Assembly (NCBI RefSeq): GCF_024139115.2
Contig: NW_026943127.1
Location: forward strand, 434,001-498,000
From: Armigeres subalbatus
Taxonomy: Eukaryota; Arthropoda; Insecta; Diptera; Culicidae
Reading direction: 5' to 3'
DNA length: 64,000 bases
A program made the position numbers and the translations under genes. Shown here in pieces: positions 22,697-33,959 of the stretch. How positions within the stretch are numbered: the first letter of the stretch is position 1; every line of letters begins with the position of its first letter. Under the pieces are notes generated by a model. The model had not been told where the DNA came from. It searched no databases and saw only the letters and a program-made list of their open reading frames with translations.

Positions 22697-22987
22697 ATTG
22701 TAATTAGAGGGTCTTGTTCGGGAAATCCCGGGACAAAAATCCCGGGATATCCCGGGATGTAATACATCCCGGATCCCGGGATTTTTCATGCAAATCCGGG
22801 GATTTCCCGAAAATAAAAAAATACATGATAACAGAAATATTTAAGATAAATTATTGTATGTATGTTTTGCATAATTGCACCGATTCTAGTTTGTTAGCCC
22901 ATCGGCTTTTATTTTCCCGCATGTCTTATGCACACCCATACATATAAACATACACAAACAAGCAATTACAGATATCTTCGCAATTCG

Positions 22988-23272
22988 TCAACAGAGAGAT
23001 GAGTAACAATATAGGTCTCCTAGCCTTCTGACTATTTTGTTTTTGGATTTGGAGCGAACATACAGCTGATGAAAATAAGGAATCAGCTTTCCAGATTTCA
23101 CAATAATCGAAGCGCCATCCGATGTGCGATCAACTGCGGCTACGAAATTGTGTTCAATGTCACAACTCGTTAACAGCTGTTCCACGGATTGCTTTATCTT
23201 CTCCCCCGAAACGATCCGTAAAGCCGAAGTTGTCCCAAGTTGTCGCACCTCGCTATTAATGACGTTCTTCAT
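22988..23272 (-). pseudogene. hAT transposase remnant, DGA-motif piece (minus strand)
   Basis: A 94-codon frame contains EQLLTSCDIEHNFVAAVDRT followed by SDGASIIVKSGKLIPYFHQL. This resembles the conserved hAT/BED-type transposase segment around an acidic residue and DGA, which is normally followed by an HLAV-type stretch that is missing here. It is a fragment only: no zinc finger and no C-terminal dimerisation region. Its orientation is opposite to the other remnants in this element, implying internal inversion. Start is arbitrary. Confidence 0.5.
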
Positions 23273-23329
23273 CGAAGTCCCCCAAGTCCAAGACGATTAT
23301 GTCGGAATAAAAATGTTCAGATAATGATG

Positions 23330-24110
23330 ACGACGATTGTTTCAACGACATCAATGGTAATTAAAAATCAGATGACGAACTCAATTCGTTCTCATTTGGT
23401 AATATCTGAACTTATATTATATTGATTTTCTTAACCAATTGTTGAATTTAATTCAGATTATATAAAACCGATTTTGGAGAAACTTTCAAACGAATCCGAA
23501 ACATTGTTCGAATTCCAGAGGAAGGATGAAAACCGGTTTAGGGAACAACTTCAACTCGTTCAGGATGTTCTGAAAACTAGTGAACTGTGAAATCGCTCCA
23601 TAAGAATAAAAGTACGTACATAATCAAAAATTATCTGGATCTGGTTCAATCGATATTCGACGCTCCCCAGCCTGTTGGGGTGATATCGGAGGCGCTGAAG
23701 GGTCGTGACGTAATGTTGTTGACTAGACTTTTTGCTATCTGAACTGAATAGACAGCAAAACCCTTTCACTTCGAATTTGCACGATGCAATTCTAAAACGA
23801 GTAGATGAGCGTCGAGACATCAAGAGATGAGATGGCTTCAAAATAAAGAAAGGTAATTTTCGAATTCTGCTGGGCTTTCGATCGCTTCCCGTCACCAGCT
23901 GATTAAGTTTGTTTAAGTTCCGATCCACACATCATTTTCTGAATCTGACGGGAACAAGGCTTCATCTCCATAGAAGAGTTGTAAGCTATGGACCAAAAAC
24001 AGAGAAATGCGTCGTAGCTTGAATAATTTCATCAATAAGGAGCATGCTCTGTTTGAAGTAACTGATGAACTAGTATCGAGTCTGGAGAAGGTTTTCATGG
24101 CATTGAAGTC
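23330..24110 (+). pseudogene. hAT transposase remnants (plus strand, frames broken)
   Basis: Plus-strand fragments, in three frames: an acidic DDDDCFNDIN stretch near 23330; YK-like ETFKRIRNIVRI near 23470-23510; NLHDAILKRVDERRDIK near 23776-23826; and LFEVTDELVSSLEKVFMALK near 24050-24110. They resemble the insertion/dimerisation parts of hAT transposases, but the last two are in the reverse of the usual order. The gene is scrambled and non-functional. Assignment rests on my recall of the family, so moderate only. Confidence 0.4.
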
Positions 24111-24137
24111 CATTAAAACCACTTCGATTGATATACC

Positions 24138-24397
24138 CAACCAGCGACTGTTAGATTTTCATACACTTTTGTATAGAACTTACCAAAACCTGTAGAAGAA
24201 CTGGGCATATGCAACATTGTTAGATTCTTATACAATATAAGATTACAAACAAAAATTGTAAGAAAAGCTTGCGAAATTGTAAGGTTCATATAATATTTAT
24301 AAAAGAATCTAGCGTTTTCGCCCAGTTGCCCAGTTCTTATACAGGTTTTGGTAGGATCTTATACAGAATTGTTTGAAAATCTACCAATCACCGGTTG
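24138..24397. mobile_element. MITE with CAACC ends, nested in hAT
   Basis: Left CAACCAGCGACTGTTAGATT and right complement CAACCGGTGATTGGTAGATT; the arms continue to ACCAAAACCTG. Internal TATAC/TTGTA-rich sequence. No TSD recognised. A possible relative ends at 39255 (complement CAACCAGCGGATGGCAGATT). Confidence 0.7.
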
Positions 24398-24898
24398 AGC
24401 GAGCGGGTGTTCTCTGATTTTAATTCTGAAATAACTAATAAGAATTATTTATTGTCGGATTCAAGCATCAACGCCTTAACATTTATTAAACCGTATTACA
24501 AGCAGCCCGGTGGCATCCCGATCTCACACAGTAGGTTTGTTTTACAGTTTTGTATCCTAAAGAGAATCATATGTGATGTTAGTAAACAAAACACATGCTA
24601 TCATGAATTTTACACTGAGATGTTGCAAATATGCAAAAACAAAAAAAAACATGGCTGCAAAAACATGGCGTCGTGCCACCCACCGGATTGCAAGCGAGTA
24701 GACAAGGGGCGAGTCGTTAGTAAATTGATCTGATACATATTTTACCATTCTTAAAAATGTAATAAATATATGAAATTGAAATTTGCAAGTATTTTTATTT
24801 TTATCCCGGGATCCCAGGATATCCCGGGATAACGAAAAATTTAATCCCGGATCCCGGGATTTTTTATAGTCCGGGAAACAAGACCCTCTAATTGTAAT

Positions 24899-25581
24899 TG
24901 CTTACCTTACGGTTTTTACAAACGTCGTAGGTGAATAATGCACCAACCTTTCATAGGATGAACAAACATTTACTAATAGAGCAAAGATTAACAAAAAATT
25001 GCCGAACATAAAGTTCATTTCGCTCGAGACTTTTAATGGCTTAAATAAGAGATTGTGTACAATTATTGTTGTTTTTGACTACTTGGCGTAAAACCCAAAA
25101 AATAAGCAAGCCGTCTGGTGGTATCATTTTGGTTAGAACTTCTTCCTTGGTCTCTTTTTTTCCCCTGTTGGGTATTTTAATCACTGCGACCATTTGTTAG
25201 ATCTATTGTGATAATCCTTGGTCTCACTTTATATCCTTTATATATATGTTAATGCACGAGTTGGTGTAATGTCATTCACTGTTTGGATCTATTGCACAAA
25301 GTCGCACAAACAATATTCCAGGGATAGAATCACAGACACAATGGAAACAGATGAAGTTGATATAGGACCAGTTATTTCCTAATGAAGTTGTAATAAGTGA
25401 CCTGTAATTATACTTGCAGTTAATCGAACAGCTAAAGTTCTAGGTCGAATAACATTTCTAAATGTTTCAATACATACTATATATTTTTTTTTAAATAGGG
25501 GGAGTTCCTTGAGGAACTAAGTGGGCAAATATATGTTGTGTATTATTTACTCATAATTATAGAGAAGTCTAAAATAGGCAA
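24899..25581. other. Intergenic, no gene seen
   Basis: AT-rich spacer between two DNA transposons. It contains the palindrome AGTTCCTTGAGGAACT near 25503-25518. No coding feature. Confidence 0.35.
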
Positions 25582-26359
25582 TACAGTTCCATCCCGATTT
25601 TGGCAACACCCGTTTTTGTCTACACTAGATTTTGGCAACACCCGTTTTTGGCAACATTTTCTTCCCGATTTTGGCATCAATTTCGAAAACATGTTTTTTA
25701 TTACTTTTAGGAGTTACAACCTTTTTGTTAATATGTTATAGGATAAACAAAATCAAAAGTGAATTTCATTGAGGTTTATATGCGTATTATGGGCTCTGTA
25801 CGAATAGTGGGCACTTTCACTGAAAAAAAAGAATCACCACTCGTATCACCGCTCATTGCAAACAATTTCTATTGAAACTTTTCTGCTCTTTTTATTCACG
25901 TTTTCCATGTCCCTATTCACACTACCCTAATCTAACTAGCCCACCGTAGAATGTCGTATTTTTTGGCATTTTCACTGATTTCGTCGTCGACAAGATGACT
26001 CACACCGTTGTACATAGGCGAAGCCCGCTGTTTACATCACAATGCAACCGATACTTCATAAGTGATCCAGGAGCAAGCAAGCCCCAGTAGATTTAATTGC
26101 TAGTGCGATTTTCTATATGCGCTATATAGCCATCAAGTCGTTATGCTCATTATGTGCCTCTTTTCTGATATCAGTCGAGAAACTGTCATTTTATCATTTT
26201 ATCAGTCTTTCTGCTGCATTCACGTATAGACAATAAGCAATAATTGTATTTCAAAGAGTCTTATTGTTTTAAATTGACGAAAATTTGTCTAGCTATTAAT
26301 ATCAGAACACTATGAGCTTTTCCAGTTTCCTGGTGTGTCAATTGCATAACGAGCCTTTT

Positions 26360-26460
26360 GATTCCAGTATGTTTGACAACAGTTCGACAGTAATGCTTTG
26401 CTTCCCTCTTCAGTCTGATGTAGGATTCTTCCATCTTTTCAAAGTTATAATAATGAAAGT
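26360..26460 (-). mobile_element. RTE RT scrap (minus strand)
   Basis: The minus strand encodes NFEKMEESYIRLKREAKH, matching the segment just after motif C in the RTE at 32969-35580 (NFERMEEAYIRLKSEAKR). Only about 100 bp remain. Confidence 0.6.
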
Positions 26461-26919
26461 AGTGCATTAAGAACTGGAGTGCGATGACCTGCAGTGAGCA
26501 CATCGTGCTCATAGATCAATCATCGCCGCCTAAAATCTTCCTGGGTTGAGTGCTAGGAGACCGACTAGTGCAAAGGGATTTGGTTTTACACAATTTGGAT
26601 ATTCTTGACAAATGTGCAGAATGCAGATTTCTATTACCATGTTCTAAATAGAATGTTTTATGCCCTGCGTTCATTTTTTTCATAATGTCAGCGAAAGTTG
26701 TGAAAGAACTTTACTCCTAATCATACTGACCACAAGAAAGTTTTCGTCCATCAAAATCCATTATATAATAATTCGAAATTTGTAGCACATTTAGTCATCT
26801 TGTATCCGTCGGATTGCTATTTGATTTATATAGTGAATTATGATATTTTTATCAACATTTTTGGTGGACTAAAATTTATATGAGATGTCAGATTGAGGTC
26901 AGCACTTCAATGAACTATA

Positions 26920-27173
26920 GTCGCGATTCGCTGGTTGGGCCACGACCTCGGCCCAACTAACGAATTCGGTTTTTTAGTTGGGTCAACTGACAGCCATTTG
27001 AACACGTGTATTTCGACTTGAACATCACAAATGATGTCCAGTGATGCCCAATCCCGTTTTCCATGTTGACATTGAATTTTGACGTACGGTTGCTTTTTAG
27101 TTGGGCCAGAACCCAGCGGAGGCCCAACTAAAAAGTGACCCAAGTATTAAAATCCCAACCAGCGAATCCCGAG
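26920..27173. mobile_element. MITE with GATTCGCTGGTTGGG ends, TATA-flanked
   Basis: Left GTCGCGATTCGCTGGTTGGG, right complement CTCGGGATTCGCTGGTTGGG. TATA at 26916-26919 and 27174-27177 (TSD could be TA or TATA). Subterminal GGCCCAACTAA copies occur on both sides. Nested in the 25584-27555 element. Confidence 0.78.
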
Positions 27174-27569
27174 TATATAATATAAACTTTTCAACAAATT
27201 TTAGAAAGGACGTGGCCGACGCTATTGATAATTTCTAATATTATTTATTATCAAATTTGTATTATGAACTTGGCTAATTAGTTACATTATCGTTTGATTA
27301 CCATTCTTGAAGCTTTTTTCAAATCTGTTTGAATTACATTCTCCGAGTTATGAATAATACCGCAAAAATGTCAATCATGATGCACGTGCATCACTCAAAC
27401 ACACTCCACATACTTTGTAGTACATATTCTAAATATTTAGAATCAATCATGAAAACAAAAAAAATTTGAAATTTTGTATGAAATTTTTTTCCCGTTTTTG
27501 GCCCATTTTGGCAACATTAAAATCCGGTCGTGTTGCCAAAATCGGGAAGGGACTGTAGCACTGTTTTCT

Positions 27570-27803
27570 ATACACGTTTTCCTATTAGATTTTTGGCCAT
27601 AATTTTTAATCCCATAGTACGATTCTGCCAATGGGATAGGATTATCTGTCGAATGCAACTTGTTTCGAGCAAATTGGTTGAGGTTAACAACCGTAAAGTG
27701 TGCGAGACTTTTTTATACATTTTTGGGGATTACTTCTGATCCCATAGTGCGAGTCAGCCAATTTTCAAAAGGAAACAGTGGAACAGGATTCCCTTTCGAA
27801 TGT
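27570..27803. repeat. Two-unit tandem repeat, about 125 bp each
   Basis: The segment ATCCCATAGTACGATTCTGC...GTCGAATGCAACTTG recurs as ATCCCATAGTGCGAGTCAGC...TTCGAATGTAACTTT about 125 bp later. Non-coding; may be the 5' flank of the repeat that follows. Confidence 0.55.
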
Positions 27804-28114
27804 AACTTTCTGTTGTTAAAATCTTGTGGATAAAGGGCGGGCTCTTCTCCCCATCTATTGGGTCAATCTGAGAAACGAGGGCTAGATTGTATTATTGTAT
27901 GTACGAACTTTCTTCTGGAAGGAGATTCTCTATTCATCCCGTGGATTTGCATAAGTGTTTCTTCTTATGGAACCACCCCATCCATTTTTGGCCCTTCATA
28001 CAGGAGTTTGATGAAATACAAACAATAGTATAATCATGATCAAATCGTTTGTCAGATTTGGCCAGTGCTATCGGCAGGCGCCTTGCTACAATAGATGGTA
28101 GTATCATCATCATC
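27804..28114 (+). repeat. Dispersed repeat with ATC-triplet tail, copy 1
   Basis: Matches 62499-62819 in opposite orientation over about 310 bp, from AACTTTCTGTTGTTAAAATC to a (ATC)n end. Read on this strand it looks like a LINE 3' end with a microsatellite tail. Read on the other strand, the triplets begin a short frame ending TTIYCSKAPADSTGQI-stop, preceded by a splice-acceptor-like TTTGGCATAG. I favour the repeat reading because both copies stop at the same boundary. Confidence 0.6.
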
Positions 28115-28119
28115 AATAT

Positions 28120-29341
28120 TAGCTATGCCAAATAACATTTGTTCTAACATTTTACCGAAAAAAAAGATTCCTTTCCTAATGAAAGCTTTGAAAAAAGATC
28201 GTGGCGGCAAGGGATTTAAATAAAATATACTAAAATTTTCAATTTTTGATCTTTTTCGAAAGGTTTTTGAGCTTATCAAGTTAGAATAAAATTGGAAACA
28301 TTGGAAGTGTTGATCACTTTTGACTAAAATTGTGATAGTTCAGTGGGATGACCGTTGTCGTTATTGATTATCACCTGAGAGGCACTGAAATATACACTTC
28401 GAGAATAAGAGACTATGGTTGGCCGATCAACCGTAGTTTAATTCGCACAACTTTTAATCAATCACGAAAGTTAAAATAATATTTTGAAAAAAATTTCCTG
28501 TGCAATCGCTTAAAAAGTGAGTTGAACTTGGATTCTCGCGACCAGTTTAAATCCTTAGACATTTAGGTAAGTTTTAGAATATTTTATTCAGTCATTTTTA
28601 ATATAAGCAAAAACAAATGTCCGAGTTATTCTAAATTTATTCTCATAAATGTATATAATATTCTATATAATAATATTCTCAACTAATACATGTCTCGTTT
28701 TGCTTGAATGTCATTTGCAATTAAAAGAGTATATTAACCTATAACCATCAATTCATAGATTCAATTTTAACTATATTGAATCATAAGTTATGCAAATATG
28801 TCAGAAGTTGATCATTCATATTACATATATTGTCACTCACGCATTCCGGTGATGTCAATACTGTCAGATGAATGAAATATTTACGCCAACTTTTCAACCA
28901 AAACTGATGCCCAGTTAGCCGCTGTGTGGAAACATCTTACTATTGGAAATGTTTAATAAACAAATATCAATACTAAATAGACGTTACCCATCGGCTTATG
29001 CAGCAAACGGGGAAAAGATAAAAGTAATAATGATAGTACTGCAGCATCGTGACCATATTTCATTTGAGCTTCGCTTTTCTTCTGCACTCCATTATATTAT
29101 ACAGACAGTTTTGCTCTACCATCCAAACGCTCGTGGTCGTTAGCAGCGCGCGCAGACGATTATAAGTCCAGCAAGTACCAGCCAGTACGGCAAAGCATCA
29201 CACGCGGCCAGCTGTGTGTCTCTTTACGGCAATTCCAGGGTAAATCAACCGAGAAATGAGAATCTAATTTTGGTGTCCTTCTTTGTTCTATACACTCTAG
29301 ATGAAAAGATGAACTGATGTACAAAACTGTTCGGTGCGCAT
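28120..29341. other. Intergenic, no gene seen
   Basis: AT-rich, with no repeat or coding frame I can support. Confidence 0.35.
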
Positions 29342-29343
29342 TA

Positions 29344-30557
29344 GGGTGCCAATGGAATGTATGGGAATTGAATTGATTGAATTTCAAAAACGGGTAGTGC
29401 TCAAATGTTCCATCTCCTCAAAAAAGTCCCTATGCTAAATTTCAGCTCAATCGGACTTCGTTAAGTGTTTGACCAAAGCGGGCAAAGTTTGACTCTTTTG
29501 AAACACGAAAATTTTCCAAGGGGGGGGGGAGGTGGTGTCACAGGAAAAATCCGAAACCGTTTTTTTTTTATTCCAAATGTCTTAGAAATGCGTGAAACGT
29601 CGAGAAAAAAAAAAAAAATTTCGAAATCAGATCTGGTGTTATCTCGAAAAAAAATTTTTAGAATAAAATGACTTTCTGGGACTTTTGGGATTCGAAAATT
29701 TTTCGAAACCGATTTTTTTATACCAAATGTCTTACAAATGCATGAAACGTCGAGTCAACACCAGTCAACACCAGTCCCAAAGAGTAAATTTCTTCCAAAT
29801 TCTTGACGTTTCAAGCATTTTTAAGACTAAATTAATGATTTCGTGTGTGTTACTTCTACGTGAAGTTAAACGATTTACAATTATATGGAAATGCTAATAT
29901 CATCTTCCAAACTTGGACGTACATGTTCATGATAGCATTAGAGGCGAAAGTATAGAATTGATAGTTCCGTTAGGATACGGCAGGCATGAAGAATGTTTTT
30001 ATAGAAGTCGATTTGAAAGCGAGCGGAGGGCAATATTTGTGATGGCACATATCGCACGACCTTCCTTCTGCCAAGCTCCCGTATGAAGGGGGAGGGAAGA
30101 ATATCAGTGTGGAAGCTGATATATCTCCACTGGCTCATTTCATTCATTTCAGTCATTTTTTTCCAAATTTTTTTTTCGAATTGACACCAGAACTCGATGT
30201 TTCATGCATTTTGAGACATTTGGCACATTTTTTTTTATTTCGAAATTTTTTCGAAGTTCCAAAAAGTTTTGAAGTCCCTAAAAGTCAGTTTCTTAATTTT
30301 TTTTTTTAGATAACACTAGATCTCGACGTTTCATGCATTTCTAAGACACCTGGCACAAAAAAAACAAATTCGAATTTTTGCTGTACCACCCCCTCCCCCT
30401 CTTGGAAAATTTTCGTGTCAAACTTTGATCGCTATGGTCAAACACTTAACGAAGTCCGATCAAGCTGAAATTTTCCCTTGGGGCTTTTTTCGAGGAGATG
30501 GAACTTTTGAGCAATACCCGTTTTTGAAATTCGAAAAGTCGATTTTCATTGGCACCC
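29344..30557. mobile_element. Long-TIR fold-back element, TA-flanked
   Basis: Ends GGGTGCCAATG inverted, TA flanks at 29342-29343 and 30558-30559. Arms of about 190 bp pair (both contain CGGACTTCGTTAAGTGTTTG and CACGAAAATTTTCCAAG). Inner sub-repeats around AAATGCATGAAACGTCGAG occur in both orientations. About 250 bp at 29890-30140 lacks an inverted counterpart and may be a later insertion. Non-coding. Confidence 0.8.
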
Positions 30558-30774
30558 TACTGCTCATTCATCGAGCTCTAGCTTTTCATTATTTTCTCAA
30601 AATTTACAATATGTGAAGTTTGTCGGCATTGAATTATAGTTCACCTGTCTGAAAAGATAATCTGAAAGATCCTTTTCTAGAATGAAATTGAACACCAAAG
30701 GTGAATAAGTTAAAGGCTGCAGGCTGATAAAGAAAGAAATTGAATTAAATAAATTACATTGGGTCGCTTTTAAT

Positions 30775-30935
30775 GCAGTTTTTTACGCGGGTCGCGGTTT
30801 TTAATGCTTTACTACGTGGATTTAAGGATTTGCGTTTTTTTTTTCACACGGGTTTGGGAATTTAAGCGGTTAAGATTTACGCGGGTTTTGCGTTTTAAGC
30901 GGTTTGTATGCGGTACGTAAAAACCGCAGTGTACT
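30775..30935. repeat. GCGGTTTTTACGCG-type repeat
   Basis: Variants of TTTACGCGGGT and TTTAAGCGGTT recur five or six times and end in GTAAAAACCGCAGTGTAC. This resembles the subterminal part of a TIR element. Boundaries uncertain. Confidence 0.45.
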
Positions 30936-30939
30936 TGAT

Positions 30940-31594
30940 TTTTTTAGAAATGTTGGAGAATTCTAGGAAACGCCTTTGTTTCTTATAGAAAGTAAAGTTG
31001 AACTCAAGAAAAAATGTACTGCCCGTTGTTGCTACTCCATTATGATCAAATCAGCAGTTCTTGCACAGAGAACCAACAGATGTTTGCTTAGGACTAGCAC
31101 TCATCTTCAATGTACAAGTACTGCTGATCTAATTTTTTATGTCACACTGGCACCTGCCACGTCAGAAAGTCAATATAAGGAAGGGAAGGAAGTTATGATC
31201 CGTCGAAAAACGGCTTAGTTATTGACTTGAAACTTTGGAATGACCTAACCACACCCCCCCCCCCCCTAACCGAAGGACATACTACTAAGACAAAAATGTT
31301 GAAACTCTGACTTAATCAATGAATACAACGCTGCTCTGTTCAATACTGGTGATAGTCACGCAATATTTTATTTCGTTTTGTCGTGGAACTGCTCCATAGT
31401 AGCAAAGAGCGGCAAAGGAAGAACTCTAAACTCGGTCGTTTATAACTGCGAGCGTTTTCTCTGGAGTAAGTATACATACTCTATACTGCATCTAGTTGAG
31501 CCGACTTTGCACCAGCCGATGAGTGCAGTGAGTGGTTAACTTCAAACAGATATACGATAGATAATTTATTTATTTATTTATTCAAATTTACTAT
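30940..31594. other. Intergenic, no gene seen
   Basis: AT-rich with a C-run at 31253-31266 and a TTTA microsatellite at 31563-31582. No supported gene. Confidence 0.35.
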
Positions 31595-31930
31595 TTATGA
31601 CTCCGTAATGATTGTCGATCCTGACCAATATTTTTCAGGCCGCATCCATAAACCAACACCGAGTGATGCGGCGCAGTGGCAATGTGCGACCTCCGTAAAT
31701 CCTTTCTCTTCGGTCTGCAAACAAACAGTGGTTCGCTGTTGGTGGGATAAGTGCGCACTTGAAGCCACGACTTGTGGGTGTTTACGTCGCAACTGGCTTT
31801 CCCCGCTTTTTGATACAATCTTGCCAAACAATGGATGAACAAGTGTGTAACACTTACCTTGTTTATGCACTTCTAGTGCAAGGTCGAACTTGGTAACGAA
31901 GCGGAAATCGGTACCGATTCCTTCTTCTAT
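31595..31930 (-). CDS. Unidentified open frame with consensus splice sites (minus strand)
   Basis: An uninterrupted frame of about 112 codons, ending at a TAA at 31595. It is GC-richer than both flanks. Within it lie a consensus donor AAACAAG|GTAAGTG (donor near 31858) and an acceptor TTTGTTTGCAG|ACC (near 31722). It could therefore be read through, or spliced with a 137-bp intron. The C-terminal part has a HCHC-type Cys/His cluster and GLWMRPEKYW. I do not recognise the protein; no signal peptide or known domain is apparent. The upstream limit is an in-frame stop just before 31930, and the only Met in the frame is internal (31870). It could be a host exon, a decayed gene, or chance. Confidence 0.3.
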   Translation of the reverse strand: MEEGIGTDFRFVTKFDLALEVHKQGKCYTLVHPLFGKIVSKSGESQLRRKHPQVVASSAHLSHQQRTTVCLQTEEKGFTEVAHCHCAASLGVGLWMRPEKYWSGSTIITES

Positions 31931-32040
31931 ATTCTTGGAATCAACATTATTATTTCAATGTCAAATTTAGCATTTGTACATGATTAGTATTTGAATGTAA
32001 TACAGTAGAATGTAACTGGAAAACATCCGTTCAATCCGAT

Positions 32041-32328
32041 CTTCTTCTTCTTATTGGCATTACATCCCTAAACTGGGACAGAGCCGCCTCGCAGCTAAGT
32101 GTTCATTAAACTCTTCCACAGTTATTAACTGCGAGGTTTCTTAGCCAAGTTACCATCATGCATTCGTATATCATGAGGCTAACACGATGATACCTAATGC
32201 CCAGGGAAGTCGAGACAATTTCCAATCCGAAAATTGCCTAGATCTCCACCGGGAATCGAACCCAGCCACCCTCAGCATGGTCTTGCTTTGTAGCCACGCG
32301 GCTTACCGCACGGCTAAGGAGGGCCCCT
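32041..32328 (-). mobile_element. Feilai-like SINE, full length with TSD (minus strand)
   Basis: 288 bp; the minus-strand head AGGGGCCCTCCTTAGCCGTG, box B GGGTTCGATTCCC, conserved body and (GAA)n tail are all present. A perfect 13-bp TSD CGTTCAATCCGAT lies at 32028-32040 and 32329-32341. Few changes relative to 19285-19578, so it is relatively young. Confidence 0.92.
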
Positions 32329-32968
32329 CGTTCAATCCGATATTTGCTTCTAAATATATCGTTAAAAGAATAGTATAATGTTTTTTTAGTAACTCGTAAA
32401 CTCATTCACAGATTCAAATATTGTGCAATTTGATTTTTATTTGCATGCACATTAGAGTACCGTCAACGGGGGTGTCATTGGGCCAAAATGTGGTAAGTTC
32501 CAAGTAAATGTTACAACGCTCTAGTAGTTAACATTGGAATCAAGTTTTAATTAGTTTGGAACAAGATTGAATAATAAATTTAACACTGTGTGGGAAATTC
32601 TTCAAAGTTACTATATGTTGTTCAAAATTGGCCCATTCTCACCCCTCACAGGGAGTGACATTGGGCCAAATAAAATAAAGTTCAGCGGTGACGATGCCTC
32701 GTTTCAATCATTCATTAAAAATAATTGCCTACATTAAGGCTCTTACCAACTGTGTAAGGAAAATCAACTAAAATTTGGCTCAATCTCACCCCTTTTTAGC
32801 GTGCATTGCTCGTTGCTACGAAAAACTAGAACCGATATATAAAATATCTGTAAAATTCGATAAAACAATAACAGATTATCGTAACATGATAACCAGGTAT
32901 CCATCTATCTAAAAACTAGTTGTGTGATAGATTTGTGGGGCATTACTGACACCATTTTGATACGAATG

Positions 32969-33130
32969 CAGACTATCCGGTCCGATGACCGGTCTATACA
33001 TTTCCTCCCTTCCTACCTGAGCGTTCATGTCACCGATGACGATTTTGACGTCCCGCAGTGGGCATCCATCGTATGTCTGTTCCAGCTGCGCATAGAACGC
33101 TTTTTTCTCGTCGTCGGTATGCAGACGTAT
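32969..33130 (-). pseudogene. RTE endonuclease middle segment, inverted
   Basis: The minus strand encodes TDDEKKAFYAQLEQTYDGCP and KIVIGDMNAQVGREEMYRPV, the AP-endonuclease core with its GDxN motif, ending IGPDSL at the TSD. Continuation in the correct order resumes on the plus strand at NDNGQRCINLAASRGM near 33133, with only about 4-5 residues missing at the junction. Confidence 0.88.
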
Positions 33131-33959
33131 CGAACGACAACGGCCAACGATGCATAAACTTGGCAGCCTCCCGCGGAATGGTAGTCCGAAGCACTTTCTT
33201 CCCCGCAAGAATATCACCAAGGCCACATGGAAATCACCTAATCAAGTAACGGAAAACCAAATTGACCACGTTCTAATCGACGGTAAATTCTTCTCCAACA
33301 TCACGAACGTACGCACTTACCGCAGTGCGAATATTGAATCCGACCACTACCTCGTTGCAGTATGTCTGCGCTCAAAACCCTCGACGGTGATCAACACGCG
33401 TCGGAGTCGTCCGCCGCGGCTAAACATTGGGCGGCTACAAGACGGTAGACTAGCCCAAGACTACGCGCAGCAGCTGGAAGTGGCACTCCCAACGGAAGAG
33501 CAGCTAGGCGCAGCATCTCTTAAAGATAGCTCGAGAGATATTCGATCCGCCATTGGAAGCACCGCAACCGCTGCACTAGGCACAGTTGCTCCGGATCAGA
33601 GGAACGACTGGTATGACGGCGAATGTGAGCAGTTAGTTGAGGAGAAGAATGCAGCATGGGCGAGATTGCTGCAACACCGCACGAGAGCGAACGAGGCACG
33701 ATACAAACGGGCGCGGAACAGACAAAACTCGATTTTCCGGAGGAAAAAACGCCAGCAGGAAGATCGAGACCGTGACGAGACGGAGGAACTGTACCGCGCT
33801 AATAACGCACGAAAGTTCTATGAGAAGTTGAACCGTTCACGTAAGGGCCACGTGCCTCAGCCCGATATGTGTAAGGACATAAACGGGAACCTTCTTACAA
33901 ACGAGCGTGAGGTGATCCAAAGGTGGCGGCAGCACTACGAAGAGCACCTGAAAGGCTAA
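33131..33959 (+). pseudogene. RTE endonuclease C-terminus and linker
   Basis: Encodes NDNGQRCINLAASRGM, then (after a frame change near 33205) KATWKSPNQ...[15 protein letters not shown] and ESDHYLVAV. IDHVLID and SDHYLV are the usual last endonuclease motifs (catalytic SDH). A basic, charged linker (RYKRARNRQNSIFRRKKRQQ) follows, then the segment before RT, ending HYEEHLKG at a stop (33957-33959). The frame is lost here and RT continues one frame over from about 33960. Confidence 0.88.

Larger units (their letters stand above)
22705..24890. mobile_element. hAT transposon with CCCGGGA subterminal repeats
   Basis: Ends TAGAGGGTCTTGTT / AACAAGACCCTCTA, perfect over 14 bp. 8-bp TSD ATTGTAAT at 22697-22704 and 24891-24898. 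Both ends carry multiple copies of the palindrome TCCCGGGA within about 110 bp, a plausible transposase-binding array. The 2186-bp interior holds degenerate hAT transposase pieces on both strands and a nested MITE at 24138-24397. Inactive. Confidence 0.9.
25584..27555. mobile_element. TA-flanked TIR element (mariner/pogo-like, non-autonomous)
   Basis: Ends CAGTTCCATCCCGATTTTGG and, inverted, CAGTCCCTTCCCGATTTTGG, continuing CAACAC. TA flanks at 25582-25583 and 27556-27557. Just inside the left end, CCCGATTTTGGCAACACCCG-like units repeat. The 1972-bp body includes a small RTE fragment (26360-26460) and a MITE (26920-27173). No transposase frame found. Confidence 0.75.
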
